A stretch of 64,000 nucleotides of DNA from Plantago ovata (taxonomy: Eukaryota > Streptophyta > Magnoliopsida > Lamiales > Plantaginaceae): NCBI GenBank assembly GCA_028274465.1, contig CM051456.1, positions 81,268,753 to 81,332,752 of the forward strand, written 5' to 3'. The notes below the pieces were generated by a model, which did no database searches, was not told the origin of the DNA, and worked only from the letters and a program-made list of their open reading frames with translations. Position numbers and translations under genes: made by a program. Below, in pieces: positions 11,277 to 22,734 of this stretch (position 1 is its first letter; the number at the start of each line of letters is the position of its first letter).

Positions 11277-12278
11277 CTATCATGTAAAAGCGAAACACAC
11301 AAGTGATAAAATCAACAATCGAGCTCCCCAACCGAAATGTCTAGCCTAGCTTCTGCATCTTGCAACAGACCAATGTAACTACTACATGCAATACATCACA
11401 TCATGCTTTTACTAGACAACCAATATCCTTGATAACAAGGCTCAATTCATACCATAGCAGCGAAAAATTCTACCAACATAAATCCTCATTCTCAACTAAT
11501 AAGAATTCTATCGTCAAATCCACCAACATTACATCAATAAACACATTCATATGCAAGAAACCAAAGATAAAGACATATTGCAGAACAAGATATATCATCT
11601 AGTAGCAAAATACCCAAATCAACAATCCAAGCAAAATTGAACATGCAATTGATAGTAAATAACATGTCTAATCACACAAACAACATACACATGCATCAAA
11701 TAAGCATAATTGAAGCTCAAAATAGAAAACCCCCAAATTCAAAAATTAGGGTTCTAAGGATGATACCTCAGATCTGCAAATCTAATGAGTTAGGATGAAA
11801 TCTTTTCGGATAGGATGATAGATCATGTAATAGGCTTCGAATTAAGCTAAAGAACACTCAATTTGGTCAAGAAATGAAGAAGTTATGAAGATTTAGATGT
11901 AAAATCTCACTTTTCGGGTTTTTTGGGAGGATGGATGAAGAAGAATGAAGAAAATAAGGTTTCGGGGATGAAATCCGCGTTTTTGAAGATCTGGGACCGT
12001 GGGGCGGTTCGCCCCGTGCTCCCCAGTGCGGGGAGATGGTTCCCATTGTCAGAAAATGCGGTTTTAATCCCAGAAACCAACTTTTTCAAAAAACCACACG
12101 AAAAATCTCACTCAAACATAAGCATATACGACACAGACATGAACAAATTCGCATACGAGAAGCAAATAGTTCAAGAATGAATGCATGCAGAAAAGCAGTA
12201 AAGAAAGCGATAAAAATTCCGGGTTGCCTCCCGGATAGCGTCATTGTTTAAAGTCTTTGACTCGACTCCTGTCTGCGC
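11277..12278 (-). promoter_or_regulatory. B1 accessory-gene promoter, exon 1 and 5' part of intron
   Basis: This aligns with 46420-47530 of B4. On the minus strand it runs from the palindrome GGGGCGAACCGCCCC (12001-12015) and an adjacent CTCCCC/GGGGAG inverted repeat, through a T/C-rich leader typical of a plant 5' UTR. Next comes a candidate splice donor CTGAG|GTATC (intron base at about 11766), then the AT-rich intron. The coding exon is missing because K interrupts the intron. Confidence 0.5.
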
Positions 12279-14430
12279 CTATCTCTTCTTTTTGCGGGTA
12301 CTAGGCTTCCCCTTCATTGATCTCCTTTCCATGCCACGAACCTGTGAATAAGAAAGAATATAGGCTGCGAGACCACAATAGTGAGTAGTAATATCAGGCG
12401 GTTCAGGTGGATCAGGTATGGCTTGCAACACGTGTTGCTTGCCATTCACTTCGATGGTGCAAGTTCTTTGGTAGAATCCATCACTGAGCGTAGTTTAGTC
12501 AAGAATGTTTGCCCTAAGAGTATGACATCCCCCGTCCCAGGTGCATATGCCGGCATAACTACAAAATTGGTGTATATAGATGCTTCACCAATCTTGACCA
12601 ACACATTTTTCACAACGCCCTCGCGTCTCATAAAGGATCCATCCGCCAGTTGCACAATAGCCCTTTGCTCAGATAGTTTTCCAATGTTGCTCTTTTCAAA
12701 CACATTCAAAGGAATTATGTTCGAGTAGGATTCCGTGTCTAGTGTGGCACGGACATCTTCAAGCTCACCAATCCCTACCTTAACATCGAACTTTTAGGGA
12801 GTGGTTCGGGATCCTCTTGCTCCTCATTACTTGTGTCAGAACCAAGGTCCTTCTCTTCTTCCTCAGCCTGTAGAAGTTCTTCCTTCATGCAACACTCGAA
12901 CCTAACAACCTTTCTGATGGTGATTTCGTCAGGTACATCACCAGCCAATGTAATGGCATTCGACTTCACAGTGCTGCTAGGCAGTTTGCCTTGTTCCCTA
13001 TTTGCTCCTCGGTCGATCAACTCTTCCATCTTTTGATGGGCAAGCCTAGTGCTCTCTTCCAACCTATCGAGTCTTGCCCTAGTCTTCTCGGAATCTTCTT
13101 CATAACGTTTGAGAAAACTTTGTGTGTGATCGACCATCTTTTGCACGTTCTCCATCAGTTGAGCCGACTTCGACTTCGGTGGCTCTTTCGGAGCGGGGTT
13201 TTCGCCGTTATCATTACCATAGTTCAGCCTACTACGGTCTTGGTTAGGTCCATAAGTTTGGTTAGCCGTCGCATATCCTTGACTGTTACGGTATCCTCTT
13301 CTCCAGAATCCACCTCGAGGATTCCTACCGTGTTGTCCGTAGCTAACTTCTTGAGTGCCAAACTCCGTAGCAAAGGCTTGTTCTTCGCCTCCTCGAGCCC
13401 AGTTGCCATCATCGTATGCCAGTTCCGATCTACACATGTGAGCCCCATGCCCATAGTTCTTGCATATTCGGCATACTTCGTTCGAAACAGTTGTTCCGGT
13501 GGCGCTCTTGAGGACTTGCTTCAATTGGTTGGTAAAGCACTCGAATTGATGCCCATTCCCCCTGTACATAGCGGCTTCTTGAGTCGGTGGAGCTTCAGGT
13601 CCACGTCTCCTAACCATTGCTCTTGGGTCCTTGAACTGCGAACCCTTAGCAAGCCTTTCGAAAACTGCCCAGACGGCTTCTGCGGTTTCCTCCCAAATAT
13701 TGCCTCGGCATTGGAAATCCACCACTTGTTGGTTCTCGAAGGTTAGTCCATTGTAGAAGTGTTGGACTAGGTCAGAAAGTTCAAAACCATGGTGAGGGCA
13801 CTTGTTCGTGAGATCTTGGAACCTCTCGAACGCGGTGTAGATGGTCTCATCATAGTCTTGTTTGAATCCAGTGATCTGCGCCTTTAGCGCGGTAGTCAAG
13901 GTGTGAGGGAAGTATTTCTCCATGAAAGCTGAAAAAACCATTTCCCAAGTGTCCAGCGAGCCTGCTGGAAGAGAACTCAGCCATGACTTAGCTCTGTCGC
14001 CAAGTCCCATAGCAAAATCCTTCATCCTCAACTCATCCGTTGTTATGTCAGCTCCGGGTCGTGGGAGTTGGTTGACGAAATCATCGATATCGTGCAAGTA
14101 CCCCATCACATCTTCCCTTGATAAGCCATAGAACCTCGGAAGTTATTGGAATGCGTGGTTCTTGATCTCCAGATCTCGGGTTGCAGACGAAAGAACAATC
14201 GCCGGTCCCCTCATACGATCCTTGGTGGGTTGTACCCATGCCTTCAGTGGTCTAGCTTCTGCCATTCCGTCGATTTCCTTGAAGAGACTAAGTAGAGATT
14301 CAAAGAAATCGGTTTCCTCTATTTCCTCTAGTGCGCGCCTTTCAAGTAGTTGCCTTCTTTGGTGGTAGACACTGTCGATCTCAGCAATTGAATTAGCAAG
14401 TGGTGTTCCTGCAGAACGTGTATGCGGCAT
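12279..14430 (-). pseudogene. gag-pro: B1 gag-protease, broken
   Basis: It encodes the same Gag-protease as B3: MPHTRSA start at 14430, capsid core, one CX2CX4HX4C knuckle (CRICKNYGHGAHMC), a coiled-coil-like stretch, then the protease. Damage: a TAA at 14143-14145 where other copies read Gln, and a one-base deletion near 12788 in an A run that shifts frame just before the protease. The protease part continues at 12709-12446 in another frame, with the final stop at about 12279. A Gag of this kind would form the particle; as it stands this copy cannot make a full product. Confidence 0.8.
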
Positions 14431-14578
14431 ACACAATCTGAAACAGACTAGGAAAGGTGATTAGAAACAGACTAGGAAAGCAGTATTAGAGAGAGATTAA
14501 AAAGGAAAACTAAAACTAATAGAATTAGGAATCTAAAGCTGCAAATATAAACAAATTAAACAGAAAAAAGGAGTATAG

Positions 14579-14596
14579 TCCCCGGCAGCGGCGCCA
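14579..14596 (-). other. Primer binding site of B1 (tRNA-Asp type)
   Basis: The minus strand reads TGGCGCCGCTGCCGGGGA, three bases inside the LTR. The near-identical TGGCGCCGTTGCCGGGGA is the primer site known from Athila/Tat elements. Confidence 0.85.
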
Positions 14597-14599
14597 ATT

Positions 14600-15930
14600 T
14601 GATGAACGGAGATTTGTCAGGTCCCGGTTCAGTCAAATATATTTGTTATTTAGCCAAAGGCAATCCACAACTACAACGAAAACCGTAGTGTAGCAGTAGA
14701 ATGACTCGAGTGTCGTTCTCTCAGGACTATAACTAGCTTTATCTATTTAACAAGAGAATATAAAACAACAGACAGATAGCAATAGGGGGGTTTCTAGCAG
14801 ATAAGGGAGATTGGTGATAGTATGGTCCTTCTTAACATAACGGGTCGATAATCATGCATAAATTCCTCGGTCTTGCATAGAGATCTTTGAATCAATCTAG
14901 TGTCCTGTTGCAAATATTAAGCACTACGAAGATAACTGGTCTGACAAGTCAATCACGATTGTCCTAATGTGATCCGTAATTATTCAACACTACGAAGATA
15001 ATTGGTCTGATGATTGTCCTATTGTGTTCATTAATTACTCAACACTACGAAGATAATTGGTCTGATGGTCGACAAGTGTCCAATTGTGCATAATAATCAA
15101 TACAACATACGAGAATTTTGGTTACAACTGATCAACGAAATAAAGCAATGACACGGAGTATAATGCGCGATATAGCCATTAGCATGATTATCTTCCCTTC
15201 GCTAAGAATTCACATACTACCACCAATGATAAGTTTAGCTACTCATAATAGGCATGCAATCAACAGAAATCATAGAAGAAAACATGTTGAAAGAATATAA
15301 TAAAATAAGAAGAATAAAACTGTAAGATACAAAGTTACCGAAGGTTGTCAATCTCCGGATGATTGCGGTCCTACGAGCTCCAAAATGCTATGAAAAAGTA
15401 TCCCCTAAGCTATAGAACTCCCAGGACAGGCCCCGGGAAGTTCCTATCTAAAACTATAGAGAGAGGTGAGAAAGTAGGTCTGGAAAGATATGATTTTCGG
15501 AGAAAAACTGAGAACTATATATAGGCCCCGAAATATCACGGGGCGGTTCGCCCCAGCCATGCGGCGGTTCGCCCCTCGGTATTTTCGCGGAATTCCGCGT
15601 TTTCGACGCGTTTTTGGATTTCTTCACCTTTTCGGACTCGGTTTCTGACTTCTAGTAGCCTTCTAACCTCCAGATTCGGCCCCTAGACTTCAAATCCTAT
15701 CCGGAAACCTTCAGATACTCCAAATAGGCTTCTGGAATACCAATTCCTTGTCAACTTCAATATAATTTCCCGGAAATGCTCGAATTTCAACCAAAACCTG
15801 TAAAATAAAATCTAAAGGGAAACGTGACACTATTCTAATAAAATGTACTAAAATATAGCTAAATTAACATAGAGAATAGCTAAAATAGGTGAAAAAGACT
15901 CGAATGAAAGTGTAAAATACACATTCATCA
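14600..15930 (-). repeat. 5' LTR of B1
   Basis: Ends TGATGA...TCATCA form a perfect six-base inverted repeat. On the minus strand a TATA-like CTATATATAG (about 15514-15523) lies about 17 bases from the palindrome GGGGCGAACCGCCCC at 15540-15554, which is on the upstream side. Three copies of a 55-60 bp unit containing CACTACGAAGATAA occur at about 14931-15060, downstream of the TATA in element sense. Confidence 0.85.
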
Positions 15931-16516
15931 TCTCATCATAGTCTTGCTTGAATCCAGTGATTTGCGCCTTTAGCGCGGTAGTCAAAGTGTGAGGGAAGTA
16001 TTTTTCCATGAAAGCTGAAAAAACCTTCTCCCAAGTGTCCAGCGAGCCTGCTGGTAGAGAACTCAACCATGACTTGGCTCTGTCGCCAAGTCCCATAGCA
16101 AAAACCTTCATCCGCAACTCATCCGTTGTTATTTCAGCTCCGGGTCGTGGGAGTTGATTGACGAAATCATCGATATCGTGCAAGTACCCCATCACATCTT
16201 CCCTCGATAAGCCATAGAACCTCGGAAGTTGTTGGAATGCGTGGTTCTTGATTTCCAGATATCGAGTTGCAGACGAAAGAACAATCGCTGGTCCCCTCAT
16301 ACGATCCTTGGAGGGTTGAACCCATGCTTTCAGTAGTCTAGCTTCTGCCATTCCGTCGATTTCCTTGAAAAGACTGTGTAGAGATTCAGAGAAATCGGTA
16401 TCCTCTATTTCCTCTAGTTCACGCCTTTGAAGTAGTCGCCTTCTTTGGTGGTAGACTCTGTCGATCTCAGCAATTGAATCAGCAAGCGGTGTTCCTCTAG
16501 ATCGTCTATATGGCAT
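15931..16516 (-). pseudogene. gag: B2 gag N-terminal part
   Basis: About 195 codons from MPYRRSRGTPLAD to the capsid motif GFKQDYDE, with the core motif WLSSLPAGSLDTW. No internal stop is seen. The frame then runs a short way into the B1 LTR and ends, giving a truncated Gag. It is closest to the B3 and B1 gags. Confidence 0.8.
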
Positions 16517-16640
16517 ACACTATCTGTAACAGACTAGGAAAGCAGTATCAGATAGAGATTAAAAAGGAAAACTAAAACTACTAGAACTAGGTATTGAATG
16601 CTGAAAATATAAACAAATTAAATAGAAAAAAGGAGTATAG

Positions 16641-16658
16641 TCCCCGGCAACGACGCCA
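16641..16658 (-). other. Primer binding site of B2
   Basis: The minus strand reads TGGCGTCGTTGCCGGGGA: the tRNA-Asp-type site with one C-to-T change relative to B3. Confidence 0.8.
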
Positions 16659-16661
16659 ATT

Positions 16662-17906
16662 TGATGATCGCGCGGGACTGTCAGTTCCGGATCAGTCAAA
16701 TAAATTTGTTATTTAGCCAAAGGCAATTCACAACTACAACGAAAACCGTAGTGTAGTAGTAGAATAACCTCGAGTGTCGATCTCTAAGGACTATAACTAG
16801 CTTTATCTAATCTAATTTAGAATATAAAACAGCAGACGATTTAGCAAAGGTTTTTCTTAACAGATAATGGAGATTGGTGATAGTATGGTCCTTCAAAGCA
16901 TAACGGGTTAATAATCATGCATAAATTCTTCGGTTTTGCATGGAGATCTTTGATCAATGAATTGTCCAGTTGTAATTATCAAACACTACGAAGATAAAGA
17001 TTTAGATAGGTCGAAGACCAATGAATTGTCCAATTGTGTGCAATAATTAATCAACAATACGAAGATAGAGATTTAGATAGATCAAAGAAATAAAGCAATA
17101 ACACGGAGTATAATGCGCGATATAGCCATTAGCATAATTATCAACCCTTCGCTAAGAATTCACATACTATCACCAACGAGAAGTTTAGCTACTCATAGTT
17201 GTCATGCAATCAACAGAAAACATGCTGAAAGATATATAAAAATAAGTAGAAAAACTGTAAGATACAATGTTACCGAAGGTTTTCAGTCTCCGAAGAATCG
17301 CGATCTTACAAGCTCCAAATTGCTATGAAAAAGTATCTCCTAAGCTACGAACCCCCAGAACAGGCTCTGGGAAGTTCCTACCTAAAACTACAGAGAAAGG
17401 TGAGAGAAAAGGTCTGGAAAAGTATGAAAAACGGAGAAAAACTGAGCAACTATATATAGTATTCGAATTAGTGTAGGGCGAAGGGCCCCACACACCGGGC
17501 GAGTCTCCTGGTGTGGCGCGATTCGTCCCACATCCTGGGAGATTCGCCCGGAAGTAAAATTCAGGATTTTGCGCGTTTTCGACTCGTTTTTGGATTTCTT
17601 CCCCTTTTCGGACTCGGTTTCTGACTCCTAGTGGCCTTCTAACCTCCAGATTCGAGTCCTAGACTTCAAATCCTATCCGGAAACCTTCAGATACTCCAAA
17701 TAGGCTTCTGGAACACCAATTCCTTGTCAACTTCAATATAATTGCCCGGAAATCCTCGTTTTTCAACCAAAACCTGTAAAATCAAAAGTAAAGGGAAACG
17801 TGACACTATTCTAATAAAATGCACTAAAATATAGCTAAATTAACATAGAGGATAGCTAAAATAGGTGAAAAAGACTCAAATGAAAGTGTAAAATACACAT
17901 TCATCA
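16662..17906 (-). repeat. 5' LTR of B2
   Basis: TGATGA...TCATCA ends, 1245 bases. The TATA-like stretch is near 17451-17461, and the GC palindromes upstream of it (about 17475-17555) are partly decayed, for example GGGCGAAGGGCCCC. Two degenerate copies of the CACTACGAAGATA unit are present near 16984 and 17056. Confidence 0.85.
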
Positions 17907-17995
17907 GGTACTTAATACTTGTTCAGTAGTAAGCTTTGCTAATACTTAAATAATCAGAGAACGGAAGTCTATTGACATTAAGTGCTTTTGTTAAA
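17907..17995 (-). repeat. Fragment of a C-like (Copia) LTR
   Basis: The stretch with TTTGCTAATACTTAAATAA and AGAGAACGGAAGTCT is clearly related to 57255-57335 in the C LTR, in the same orientation. It is the sequence into which B2 was inserted. Only this short piece can be aligned by eye. Confidence 0.5.
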
Positions 17996-18613
17996 ACAAC
18001 AACTCACCAGGTTAAGCAAAACAAACTTAAACCAAGTCCCAAAAAGAGAATCACTCTCTTCATTGTTCACATAAGGAGCGGGCTTACTCCTGCTCGGACC
18101 AGTCCCATCGGCATTGGCAGGTGGCCGACGAATTTCGACGTCCGACCAAAGGGTTACCACCCAATTGTAATAACCCGCGGGCAAATAGCTCACGGGGCTA
18201 GGACTTCTGGCCCGACCAGAGGAAGACTTCGCTTCTATCTGAAGAACTTCAGGACACTCTAAGTCGACGACCTCATCCTCAAAGTTATGGACTCGAGGTT
18301 CTATAGGGTCCGGCCGACCACTAGCCCTATAGAAGTGCCCGAGAACCCCAACAACATCATTCATCATCTGGGGAGGAACGTTGTGCTCAGCACCCTCCTC
18401 GACCTCATCAGTGATGAAAAAGTCATCAAGATTGTACTCATCCCATGTTCTCCGGCTCCGAGTAACAAGTCGATCCTCGGGCGGACTACTGGCTGCGTCC
18501 TCTTCCTCTTGGTGCATGATGAACGTATTTTTGACGCGTTCATCTTGTCTTTTTTGCCTTCTTTTGCTATTCTTTTGCTTAGTTTTTTGGTTAGTTTTGT
18601 AGAATAGTGTCAC
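17978..18613 (-). CDS. Unidentified reading frame, 5' end overlapped by the A LTR
   Basis: A 211-codon frame. Its first ~32 codons lie antisense in the A LTR and are probably not original. The part from 18516 down, starting near IMHQEEEDAASSPPED, is acidic with mixed composition (DEYNLDDFFITDEVEEG, PPQMMNDVVGVLGHF), then basic and Ser/Pro-rich, ending NNEESDSLFGTWF. No catalytic motif, zinc knuckle or membrane segment is seen. It resembles neither gag nor pol of the families here. It could be an exon of a displaced host gene or part of an extra ORF of a Copia element. Element A may have landed in it. Confidence 0.3.
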   Translation of the reverse strand: MTLFYKTNQKTKQKNSKRRQKRQDERVKNTFIMHQEEEDAASSPPEDRLVTRSRRTWDEYNLDDFFITDEVEEGAEHNVPPQMMNDVVGVLGHFYRASGRPDPIEPRVHNFEDEVVDLECPEVLQIEAKSSSGRARSPSPVSYLPAGYYNWVVTLWSDVEIRRPPANADGTGPSRSKPAPYVNNEESDSLFGTWFKFVLLNLVSCCFNKST

Positions 18614-19919
18614 TTTTTGTGTTTTCTGAATTTTCAGGCACTTAGGTACGAAATGGTGTTTTTGGAGCTAAAAACGAGCATTTTTTATGGAAATGGCCCC
18701 GTTGAAGTTCCTCAACCTCCGTGGCTTTGTTCGTGAGTTCTTGAGCCCCAATAAGTGTTGAGAAGGACGAGTCCAAGGCATCCGAGCGCCGATCGTGGGC
18801 AAAGGATTGAGCTTCCAAGTCAAAATCTGCCCCACAGAGCAAGTGAGCCGCTTCCGGAAGCCAAGCCCTCCGCTTGGAAATCTCTGGAATTCCAGAGAAG
18901 TTACCCAGCATCCAGGCGGTCCGCTTGGCAGCAGCCAAGTGGTCCGCTTGGCAGAGCCCTAGAACACAGAATCGGGATTCTGTCTTTAAAGAATCGAGAT
19001 TCTGTCTTTAAAACACATTTTCAGTTACTTTTTTTTACATTTAGACTTTAGCATTCGAATTTTGGAGAGCTCTAAGCCCCAATTTTCACCCTAGAACTCA
19101 GATTTACATTATAATTCACATTGGATTGAAGATTTGGCCATAGGATTGCATGCTATTTTCATCTACGGAGAGGTTTCTATCAATTTCCACGGAATAGTGA
19201 CAGCTTTGGAGGTAACTTTGTATCAATCTCTTGTCTAGTAGTTTGATCAAATGTCTTCTCATAACAACTCATATGATTTGATGTTTTCATTATTGAATAT
19301 GAGTAGCTAAATCTTTTGTGTTCGTGGTAGGATGTAGAATTTACATGTGGTGGATTACGTTTATGCTTACATGAGATTGTGATTCAATCTTGCTGCAAAT
19401 TGCTTCGTATGACTCATAGTTGCTTATAAAATATATTCGAATAGAGTATGTGACAAACTCGTGGTCAATGAAAGCTAAATGATTGTATGTTTGAAATTTG
19501 CAGCATGCTAGATAAATGGTGTTAGTGACAAACACCTCTAAAGTATTGATAGTGATCTTTTATGATGTGTGTCTTGAAAGTTACCTAGACGGTTGCTTAG
19601 CATCCTTATTCGAAGGTTTTACGCACTGAAATTGTGAGCATATTCGTAATATATACATGTTAATTCAATTTCTACCACCAACCGTTTTCCATCTTTGATT
19701 ACAAAAAAGTCTGATTCTAGATTGCTTTGGTCTAAAACCGTTTCAAAAACCAACTTGAACTCGTTGACTGAAATCTCATACAAAAACCTCAAACAAAGCC
19801 ACGTTAGGTCCCGAGAGAACGACACTCGGGGACAACTTGCCATTGCACTCTGATTTGTGTAGTGATAAGTGTTCTTTTGGCTTATAAACAAATTTAATTG
19901 GTGAAAACACGACTCATCA
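18517..19919 (+). repeat. 5' LTR of A
   Basis: TGATGAACG...ACTCATCA, 1403 bases, three bases before the primer site. Around 18840-18960 it holds CCAAGCGG/CCGCTTGG-type palindromes. A ~22 bp unit (GAATCGGGATTCTGTCTTTA) is duplicated near 18968-19011; the 3' LTR has one copy. Confidence 0.85.
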
Positions 19920-19922
19920 ATT

Positions 19923-19940
19923 TGGCGTCGTTGTCGGGGA
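19923..19940 (+). other. Primer binding site of A (tRNA-Asp type)
   Basis: TGGCGTCGTTGTCGGGGA, three bases after the LTR. It differs from the B3 site by two C-to-T changes. Confidence 0.85.
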
Positions 19941-20174
19941 CTTAAAACCTTTGGTTGGTGTTTTTGTTTTGGTTTTTCAGCCAACATCTCCCCTATTCCA
20001 TTTCTTTGTTTGTTGATTTGTGTGAAAAATTTTGCGACACTAACGGAAACATACGTTAGTTGAAGGCTGTGTTGATTGATCAGGTATGGGGGAAGTTTGC
20101 ATGAATGAAGCCCTCAAGGTGCGGCATGAGGTGATTAAGAAGGAACTAGCAATATATCTTGAACTGAAACTAGG

Positions 20175-21119
20175 TTGTATGAGGTGACTGATGAAACCCT
20201 CTGTAGCTTAGCTACCTGCCGAGACTCGCCTTGTGAGAATGCCTTGAGGTTCATGTTAGAATTCCGGCGTGATGTTGGGTTGTTACCATCATGGGAATTG
20301 AATGAGGATCAGCTCTTGCGTCGGTTGTTTCCTTGTGCTCTTGTTGGAATACCCAAGGAGTGGTTGAGAACCTTGCCTGGAGGATCACTTAGAAGTTGGC
20401 AAGATATTGTAGATGCTTTCCTTGATCGGTTCCTCTCCTTTAGATAAAATGAAGAGCTTAAAAGGCGGATAGTTGAATTTACTCAGCGGAGAGGAGAAAG
20501 GTTTTGTGATGCTCTAGAAAGATTTGAGCTTTACAAGGGAGAATGTCCACATCATCGGTTGAGTGAGTATGAGTTGATCACTTGCTTTTACGAGGGGCTG
20601 GAGGAAGATTTACAATTGATAATAGATGGTGCATGTGATGATATGGAGAATTGCACCATTTCCCAGATTAATGAAGTTTTTGGGTAGCTCCTTGTCGCTA
20701 CACACAACCGTGCTCCAGTGCCACCTGTGGATTATTCAAGAATGTATCAAGCGCCCAAGCCTATTGCCATAAGCTCCTGTGATGACAACTTTAACTACAA
20801 GGTGAAGACATGCTCGTGGGAGAATGTTCCATATTATGTCTATGAGGCCGTAGATTCGCAAGCTCAATGTGTAGAGGAATGTTTCTCTGGAGAAGAAGAG
20901 GAAGTGTTGTCCACTTTGATGAAGGTTTGGGGAGATGTACTTGAAATAGAGGGCAAATACCAAGAAGATTTGGATACAAGAATGGAGAGTGTGTATGAAG
21001 TTTTGGGAGAATCTGAGGTTATGCTCGAGTTACTAGAAGAGGAGATGATTGAAAAAGAGGCATTTGAATACAGAGAGCATCCACAAACTGCAGAAAACTG
21101 CTTGCCGGACAGTATGTAG
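20175..21119 (+). pseudogene. gag: A gag, broken by two in-frame stops
   Basis: One continuous frame with TAA at 20445-20447 and TAG at 20685-20687. The first segment contains the Athila capsid motif (LFPCALVGIPKEWLRTLPGG, then SWQDIVDAFLDRF). The second (from NEELKRRI, with GECPHHRL and FYEGL) matches the capsid C-terminal half of Athila Gags and of the B elements (KCPHHGFEL, FYNGL). The third is acidic and Tyr-rich, and resembles a Gag tail. An upstream ATG at 20086 lies in another frame, so the N-terminus has also shifted. No zinc knuckle is seen, as is common in Athila. Confidence 0.75.
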
Positions 21120-21129
21120 ACAACAGCTG

Positions 21130-21275
21130 TCAAGCGTGCCGCTTGGTCCGCTTGGGAACTGACAAACTCTCTTGAAACTTGTCAGTTTCCAAGCGGGGCG
21201 CTTGTGAGCAGCCAAGCGGTCGGCTTGACAAGCGGCTCGCTTGCTCTCAGCCAAGCGGTCCGCTTGGGACATGGG
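21130..21275 (+). repeat. Palindrome cluster CAAGCGG-CCGCTTG between A gag and protease
   Basis: Several degenerate copies of a 15-17 bp palindrome, such as CCAAGCGGTCCGCTTGG, CAAGCGGGGCGCTTG and CAAGCGGCTCGCTTG. They lie in a non-coding gap with a repeated GACAAACTCTCTTGAA-like spacer. The same modules occur in the A LTR and at 25583-25930. Confidence 0.75.
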
Positions 21276-21421
21276 AACAGAATACAAAATTTTTCCAGAA
21301 TGATGGAATTCTAAGCTAGCAGTGGGAGATAATTGAGGGACTTGAAACCGATCTGGAGAGTGAAGAAGAACAAGGTGGAAGCCCAAGAATTGAAGAGGAG
21401 CTTCAAGTAGCAAATATACTT

Positions 21422-21691
21422 TTGCGAAGTGGCAAAGAGTCAACACCACCATATCCTTCAATGTATCCTTCAAAAGTTAAATCTTTGTCTATTAATTCAG
21501 GTGATGCAGGTGACAAAGAGGAGCTCGAGAAGGAGGAAGCAGAAGAAGGAGAGGTACCAACTCCTGAACTTGCACATGGGAAGGAGAAAGAGGAAGTACA
21601 AGGAGATGCACAACAAAAGGAAGGCGGACTTCATAAATCGCCTAATCTTTATGCGCCCCCTAACCACATAGTTCCTTTCCAGGAAGAATAA
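21422..21691 (+). pseudogene. A Gag-protease linker
   Basis: Ninety codons starting with RSGKE, the conserved opening of the Athila Gag-to-protease linker. A Glu/Lys-rich stretch follows, ending near PPNHIVPFQEE. In intact Athila the frame continues into protease; here a stop at 21689-21691 and a frameshift separate them. Confidence 0.6.
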
Positions 21692-21765
21692 AGGAGGCCA
21701 AGAAGGATATTCATGACTCACCCATATATGGGATCCTATCAAAAGTAGAGGTAAACGTCCCTATT

Positions 21766-22734
21766 TTGGAATTGATTCAAATTGTTCTCGCCTACACGAA
21801 ATTTTTCAAAGAGGTGAGGAGCAATAAGAATATTTTCCAAAAAGGGGAGGTAGCCGAAATTGAAATGGTTACCTCCGTACATGAGTTGCTTTTGAAACAA
21901 AAGGATCCCGGGAGTTTCATTATTAGTATCACCATGGGAAACGGCCGATCCGCAAAAGCAATGCTTGATTTGGGGGCTAGCATTAATTTAATGCCATACT
22001 CCATTTACAAAGCATTGGGGTTAGGAGAAATCCAACCCACTACCATGGTTGTTCAAATGGCTGATAGTAGTGTGAAACACCCACTTGGGATAGTCGAGGA
22101 TATTCTAGTGAAGGTTGATCGACTTATTGTGCCAACCGACTTTGTTGTGATGGATACGGCAGATGAGGGAACTAGTTCAAGAAATGAGCATATTGTGCTC
22201 TTGGGCAAGCCCTTCATGGCCACCACCAACACATGCTTGGAGCTTCGAGGGAAAAAAATCACCATGGAGGTGCTCGGAGACAAGGTTCATATTGAGCAAT
22301 ACAAACAGGTATATGAACCCGATTCTGAAGAAGTTATAATTGAAGAGTTTAAATTTGTTGATTGCTATGAATCTATTTCTTGCGATACTTATTTTGCTCA
22401 TGAAGTTAGTGACCCTTTAGAAGCAGCCCTTACCATGAACCTTGAGGAAGGATTTGTCACCGAAGAAGTGTTAGCTATGACAACCCTCTTAGATAGTGCA
22501 CCTGAAATTCCTCTAGGAGAAGAAGTAGAAGAGTCCCTAGAAGTAGATGTAGAGGAAGGAGTGACTCCTCCACCTAGTGCGCCAACACTTGAGATTAAAC
22601 CATTGCCAAACCACTTGAAATATGCCTTCCTAGGAGAAAATGAGTCTAAACCCGTGATCATATCCTCTAAGCTTAGTAAGGACGAAGAGTCTAAGCTAGT
22701 TGAGGTGTTGAAAAGGAATACCGGAGCCATATGA
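21766..22734 (+). pseudogene. pro: A aspartic protease region
   Basis: 322 codons. The retropepsin active-site strand reads LDLGASINLMPYS near residue 66, with Leu in place of Thr/Ser in D-T/S-G, as is usual in Athila/Tat. The motif VVQMADSSVKHPLG and the second strand HIVLLGKPFMATT follow. It would process the polyprotein. The C-terminal part is an acidic linker (EEVEESLEVDVEEG) leading to RT. The frame ends with TGA at 22732-22734, where relatives have Gly, and a second frameshift separates it from RT at 22845. Confidence 0.85.

Larger units (their letters stand above)
11277..15930 (-). mobile_element. Athila-type non-autonomous element B1, partial
   Basis: Reading leftward, it comprises a 5' LTR, a tRNA-Asp-type primer site, gag-protease, and the promoter, first exon and part of the intron of the accessory gene. 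It is then interrupted by K at 11276. The remaining 3' half is outside the window. B1's LTR edge at 15930 abuts gag sequence of B2, so B1 was inserted into B2; the base run after its right end is TCTCA, but the matching left duplication is not visible. Confidence 0.8.
15931..17906 (-). mobile_element. Athila-type element B2, 5' part only
   Basis: It consists of a 5' LTR, primer site and the first part of gag; B1 is inserted in gag at 15930/15931. The flank right of the LTR is GGTAC; the rest of B2 would lie left of B1, outside the window. Confidence 0.8.

Noticed and set aside
12991..13746. A 251-codon + strand frame opposite B1 gag, with similar frames at 31083-31589 and 48762-48992
   Set aside because: It is complementary to conserved gag codons, is present wherever gag is, and has no homologous motif of its own.
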